Source of the DNA: Garcia nutans
Lineage: Eukaryota; Streptophyta; Magnoliopsida; Malpighiales; Euphorbiaceae
Assembly: GCA_947685225.1 (NCBI GenBank)
Contig: CANTUV010000004.1
Coordinates: 19,499,001 to 19,563,000 of the forward strand
DNA: 64,000 bases
Direction: 5' to 3'
Under the pieces are notes generated by a model. It saw only the letters and a list, made by a program, of their open reading frames with translations, was not told the DNA's origin and did not search any database. The translations under genes and the position numbers were made by a program. Within the stretch, counting starts at the first letter, position 1. The number at the start of each line of letters is the position of its first letter. Below, piece after piece: positions 59,955 through 64,000 of the stretch.

Positions 59955-61206
59955 TTATGGTTTTCTAATTGACGATTTTCTTTCGCTTAGCCGTAATTGT
60001 TGCCTAGTCCGCCCTTTTGGGTTTTTGAAACTAGCGGACTGCTCTAACTTTTTCCTAGGCCGCCCTTTTTGGGTTTTCAACCTAGCAAGCTCTTTTTCTT
60101 TTATTTTGATACATAAAACCTTCAACCTGTCAATGTTCACTTGCTCACTAAACTCGTTCCTGTCCATGTTTGATAACTTAACTGCACCCTTGTTCATGAC
60201 TTGTTTCACAACATATGGCCCTTCCCAGCTAGGCCAAAATTTCCCTTTTGGATCAGGTACATTAGGCATACATTGTTTCAACACTAAATCACTGACTTTG
60301 AGTTTTCTGATCTTAACCCTTTATATTATAGACTCGAGCTATCTTCCTTTGATACAGTTGATGATGATAAAATGATTTTAACCCTTTCTCCTCTAGTAAA
60401 GCTAACTATGTGTATCTGCTTACTACCCACTCTATCTTAGGCAGTTCAGCTTCCAAGACCACTCTCAATGACTTTATCTCAATTTCAATTGGCAATACTA
60501 CTTCCATCCCATAAACCAAAGAGAACGGTGTCATTCCAGTCGGCGTTCGCACACTTGTTCTGTATCTACACAAAGCAAAAGGAAGCATTTCTGACCAATC
60601 CCTATATGTCTTAGTCATCTTGGACAGTGTTTGCTTAATTGTCTTGTTTGTTACTTTTATTGCACCATTATCCTTTGGTCTATAAGGAGAGGATCGGTGA
60701 TGATGGATTTGGTAATTCGAGAATAAGTCCTTAACTGCACCTTGAACTGTACCCCATTGTCTGATATCACACTGTGTGAGACCCCATACCTACAGATGAG
60801 ATTCTTTTCAATAAATTTAGCCATTTGTCTTGCCCCTAGTTTGTTGAAAGATTCAGCTTCGGTCCATTTTGAAAAATAATCTATCGCTACTATAATGAAA
60901 CCGTGACCGTTTGAGGCCATCGGATGTATCTCTCCTATAATGTCAATTCCTCAAATTGAGAAGGGTCAGAGTGAAGACATAATGCAATTCTCTAGGAGGC
61001 ATGTGATTCAAATTACCATACATTTGACATTGCTGGCACTTCTTCACAAACTCAATACAATCTCTCTCCATGGTCAGCCAATAGTAACCTTGTTGAATTA
61101 TCTTCTTAACTAGGGCTAAACCACTCATGTGTGGACCGCAACTTCTCGCATGTATTTCCAACATAATATGCTCCACTTCAGGCTTCCTTAAGCATCTCAA
61201 GTGCAC
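59955..61206 (-). pseudogene. Element B integrase
   Basis: Zinc finger EIHARSCGPHMSG to CQQCQMYGN (60943-61206), intact for HHCC. First Asp region at AIDYFSKW, second at SVISDNGVQF (60657-60920), TPFSLVYGMEVVLP (60406-60618), C-terminal domain FWPSWEGPYVVKQVMNKGAV (59955-60284). The catalytic Glu codon is AAA (Lys) at 60655-60657, where A has Glu. Frameshifts lie near 60745, 60930 and 60300. Confidence 0.9.
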
Positions 61207-61274
61207 CCATCATGCCATCTTCGATACAAATCTCCATGAAAGGTGATGTATTGTAAGGACTATCGTCTTATGGC

Positions 61275-62330
61275 TCATCTTTCTTTCTTTGTTTCTCCCA
61301 ACGGGTATTCTTTCTCTTCCAAAAAATGTCTTATAATGTCATACCACTCATCATGGTCTGTATCAGTTTCCATGATTGTCTCATATTCATAGCAAGGAGT
61401 TGATGAACTGGTCAAAATCAAAGGGTTAAGGAATAAGTTGACAGAATTTTCCCATATCGAAGCCAATGTGGCTAGGGCATCGGCCATCTGGTTTTCTTCT
61501 CTTGGTAGGTGTATAAACTTGTACTCCTTAAAGTTCTTCTTCGTCATGGTCAAGTAATGGTGGTATGGCTTTAGCTTTTCTTCTTTTAACTCCCACTCTC
61601 CATTTATTTAGGATACTACTAGCAATGAATCACCAAAGACTTGTACCTTATCCACCTTCATAATCATCAGGGTTTCCAAACCGAAGATACATGCTTCATA
61701 CTCCACCATATTATTTGTTGCTCTGAATTTCAACTTCTTGGCTAAAGGGATAAGCTCCCTTTCGGGTGATTCTAGTATGACTCCCAAACATGCTCCTCTC
61801 CTATTCGCTGCTCCGTCAAAATATATTTTCCATCCTTGTACTTCTATGGCCTCTAAATGTTCATCAGGAAATTTCAAGACTACCTTTTCGCTATCCGGTA
61901 ATGGTTGTTGGGCCAGGAATTCTGCCACTGCTTTACCTTTGATTATTTTCCTAGTTATATACTCAATCTCAAATTCTTCCATTATTATCAACCATCGCCC
62001 ATACTTCCTAATCAAAGAGGGTGTCTCCCTTAAGTACTTCACCGGATCCAACCTGAAAATTGCTTGCACATTATAAGATAGAAAATAATGCCGCAACTTC
62101 TTAGAAGACCAAATCATAGCTATGCGGGTCTTTTCAATGATACTATACTTAATTTCATAAGGTATGAGCTTTCTACTCAAATAGTAGACTGCGTGCTCAA
62201 TCCCTGACTCATCTGCTTGGGCTAGCATGGCTCCTATTGACTCTTCTTCTACTGCTAAGTATAGTAACAAGGGTTTACCGGGTTTAGGTGGTTTCAAAAT
62301 AGGTGGATTTAGTAGATACTCTTTATACAC
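61275..62330 (-). pseudogene. Element B dual RNase H region
   Basis: gRNH LYLAVEEESIGAMLAQ (62200-62280) and aRNH with IYFDGAANRRGACLG, MVEYEACIFGLE and VFGDSLLVVS. A stop after VVS (61608) separates the last part. The terminal Asp motif QMADALATLAS is in frame 61275-61553. Confidence 0.9.
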
Positions 62331-62387
62331 TCAAAGGCCTTTTGACACTCTTCATTCTATAGGACTGGCTGATTCTTTTTAAGCAAT

Positions 62388-63220
62388 TTGAAGATAGGTT
62401 CACAGATTGTGGTGAGCTTTGCTATAAACCTGCTAATGTACTATAATCTACTAATGGACCCTAAAACTTCTCTCTCCGTCTTAGATGCTGGCATATCTTT
62501 GATTGCCTTAACCTTGTCAGGATTAATTTCAATGCCATTTGGACCAATCACATGTCTCAACAATTTGCCCGAGGTAACCCCAAACACACACTTCTTCAGG
62601 TTTAACCTTAGCTTATACTTCACTGCTCTATTGAAGAATAATTCTATGTTTTGGAAGTGTTGTTTGCTTGTACCTGACTTCACCATCATATCATCAACAT
62701 ACGCTTTAACTTCTTTGTTCATCATATCATGAAACAATGTGGTGGTCATCCTTTGATAGGTTACTCCAGCATTCATTAACCCAAGTGACATTACCCTATA
62801 ACAAAATATACCCCATGTAGTAATGAAAGCAGTTTTGGCTTTATCCTCTAAGGTCATTAACACTTGGTTGTATCAAGAAAATCCATCTATAAATGAGTGT
62901 AGCACGCTAGAGGCTACGCTATCAATGAGGACATCTATATGGGGTAAAGGAAAATCATCTTTAGGGGAAGCCTTGTTTAAGTCTCTATAGTCGACACAGA
63001 CACTAATTCTTCCATCTTTCTTTGGCATGAGTACTATGTTGGCTAGCCAGTCTGAATAATCTATCACTTTAAGGAACTTTACTTGTATTTGTTTAGTGAC
63101 CTCTTCTTTAACCAATTCAGCCCATTTCATCCTCAAACGCCTAAGCTTTTGTTTAGCAGGTTTCATGTGAGTGTAAGTAGAAATCAGATGTTCGATTATG
63201 TCTCGATCTATTCCAGGCAT
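62388..63220 (-). pseudogene. Element B reverse transcriptase
   Basis: PDY-type N-part YSDWLANIVLMPKKDG (62873-63220), CVDYRDLNKASPKDDFPLPH, a TGA at 62873-62875 at the Gly of FSGYNQ, then the catalytic YVDD at 62690-62701 and KCVFGVTSGKLLRHVIG. A frameshift near 62440 cuts it from RNase H. Confidence 0.92.
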
Positions 63221-64000
63221 ATCTTCAAAAGACCAAGCAAATACTTCTTAATATTTTTTAAATATTTTTTCAAATCTCTCTCTCATCAGGAGTAAGGTCG
63301 GATGCTATGCTAATATTTTTAGGATTTTTGATTGTTCCCAAATTTAATGATTATGTATCAAAAAAGTTAATATTAAAGATGGTCACGTAACCACTATTTG
63401 AATGCATGCAACCATCAAGAGAAACATCACACAAGTAAGCAAAATCAGACTTTATTTCATTCATTTTGGAAAAGAAAACATCATCATCCTCATACAAAGT
63501 AGACAAATTAAAATCAAAATCAAAATCATTCTCATTGTTCTCAAAATCATAAGCAGGACATCTTCAAACTTTTCTTCAACTAGGGCAGTAATCTCCTTTG
63601 GATTTTTCTCAGCTTTCAGGACAGTTTCCTTCTCCCTTTTCAGATTTGGCTCTTTTTCTGCTGGCAGGGTGAGCTCTTTCTTCACTTGTTCCACTAGCTC
63701 GACAACATCAGAACAAATTTTAAAACCCGAGATCAACTTTCCCATGAACATGATTGGCTCGGGCTTTCCTTGGAGTGGTTCCATGTCTGGAGCTTTGACA
63801 AAGATCTCTTCAAGTGGTGGGAAGCTCATCTTCTCATTTTTCTTTGGATGAACATCTTTGCTAGCTTCTTAATACCCCAACCCTTTCTTGGAAGTTTGAG
63901 TCTTGAAATCTGGAAGCTTTGCCATACCGGCCTTGCCCTTTCCAAGACCAGCTCCAAGAAGGTAGCTCATGTTCTTCATCATGTTCAAGACCTCTGCTTC
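63221..64000 (-). pseudogene. Element B protease-RT linker with G-patch-like motif
   Basis: MSFPPLEEIFVKAPDMEPLQ (63461-63829) aligns with A at 11579-12160. Further right the minus strand reads LLGAGLGKGKAGM, the G-patch-like motif. The protease and gag of B lie beyond the window end. Confidence 0.8.

Larger units (their letters stand above)
38795..64000 (-). mobile_element. Element B, Tat-lineage retrotransposon with two antisense ORFs, interrupted by element E
   Basis: On the minus strand, from right to left: protease tail and G-patch, RT, dual RNase H, integrase, then a long 3' region carrying two plus-strand ORFs, a tandem repeat block, polypurine tract and 3' LTR. B interrupts the gag of D. 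E is inserted at 42651-56909. Its gag and 5' LTR lie beyond 64000, so no TSD can be checked. Confidence 0.88.

Overview
This window is repeat DNA from a plant nuclear genome. I see no cellular gene, rRNA or tRNA. The evidence for a plant is a stack of nested LTR retrotransposons with plant features: a Ty3/gypsy Tat-lineage family with two RNase H domains, a Tekay/Del-type chromovirus, a decayed Ty1/copia element, primer sites matching initiator-Met tRNA and the Tat-type TGGCGACTC primer site, antisense plant mobile domain (PMD) ORFs, and many AAACCCTA telo-boxes in the LTRs. An angiosperm is likely; I cannot name a species.

Layout. Element A (Tat, minus strand) enters from the left edge and fills 1-29619. 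Its integrase/pol/gag runs leftward from about 14.8 kb, its primer site is at 15796-15813, and its 5' LTR is 15815-29619. Two later elements interrupt A. A pol-less LARD-type element (1051-9359, 2.44-kb LTRs, TSD ATATT) sits in the integrase zinc finger. A Tekay-like chromovirus (16849-28407, about 3.07-kb LTRs, TSD ATATT) sits in the 5' LTR. From 29620 to about 33977 lies unassigned AT-rich DNA, then a plus-strand copia pol ruin and an array of short hairpins.

Element D (Tat, plus strand) starts at 33978 with only about 45 bp of its 5' LTR. It carries primer site, leader and a broken gag. A solo LTR of the same family (34819-36877, TSD AACCC) sits in its leader. D is interrupted at 38795 by element B (Tat, minus strand), which runs past the right edge. 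B has a shortened 3' LTR, a 42-bp tandem repeat block, an antisense spliced PMD ORF, an antisense DUF7745-like ORF, and then integrase, two RNase H domains, RT and the protease tail. Element E (42651-56909, TSD CCAGT/CCAGC) is inserted in B's PMD ORF. E has both LTRs, gag, an antisense PMD ORF and a remnant of the second antisense ORF, but no pol. A solo LTR (45023-47170, TSD GGACC) sits in E's own 3' repeat block.

How the parts work together. The Tat copies form one family with about 2.2-kb LTRs, gag-pro-RT-RNH-aRNH-INT on one strand and two ORFs on the opposite strand between INT and the 3' LTR. Every coding region has stops, frameshifts or insertions, so no copy here looks autonomous. The LARD shares terminal LTR sequence, primer type and TSD with the chromovirus and may use its machinery. 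The relative order is readable from the nesting: D before B before E before the solo LTR in E; A before the chromovirus and the LARD. The LARD LTRs differ least, so it is probably the most recent insertion.
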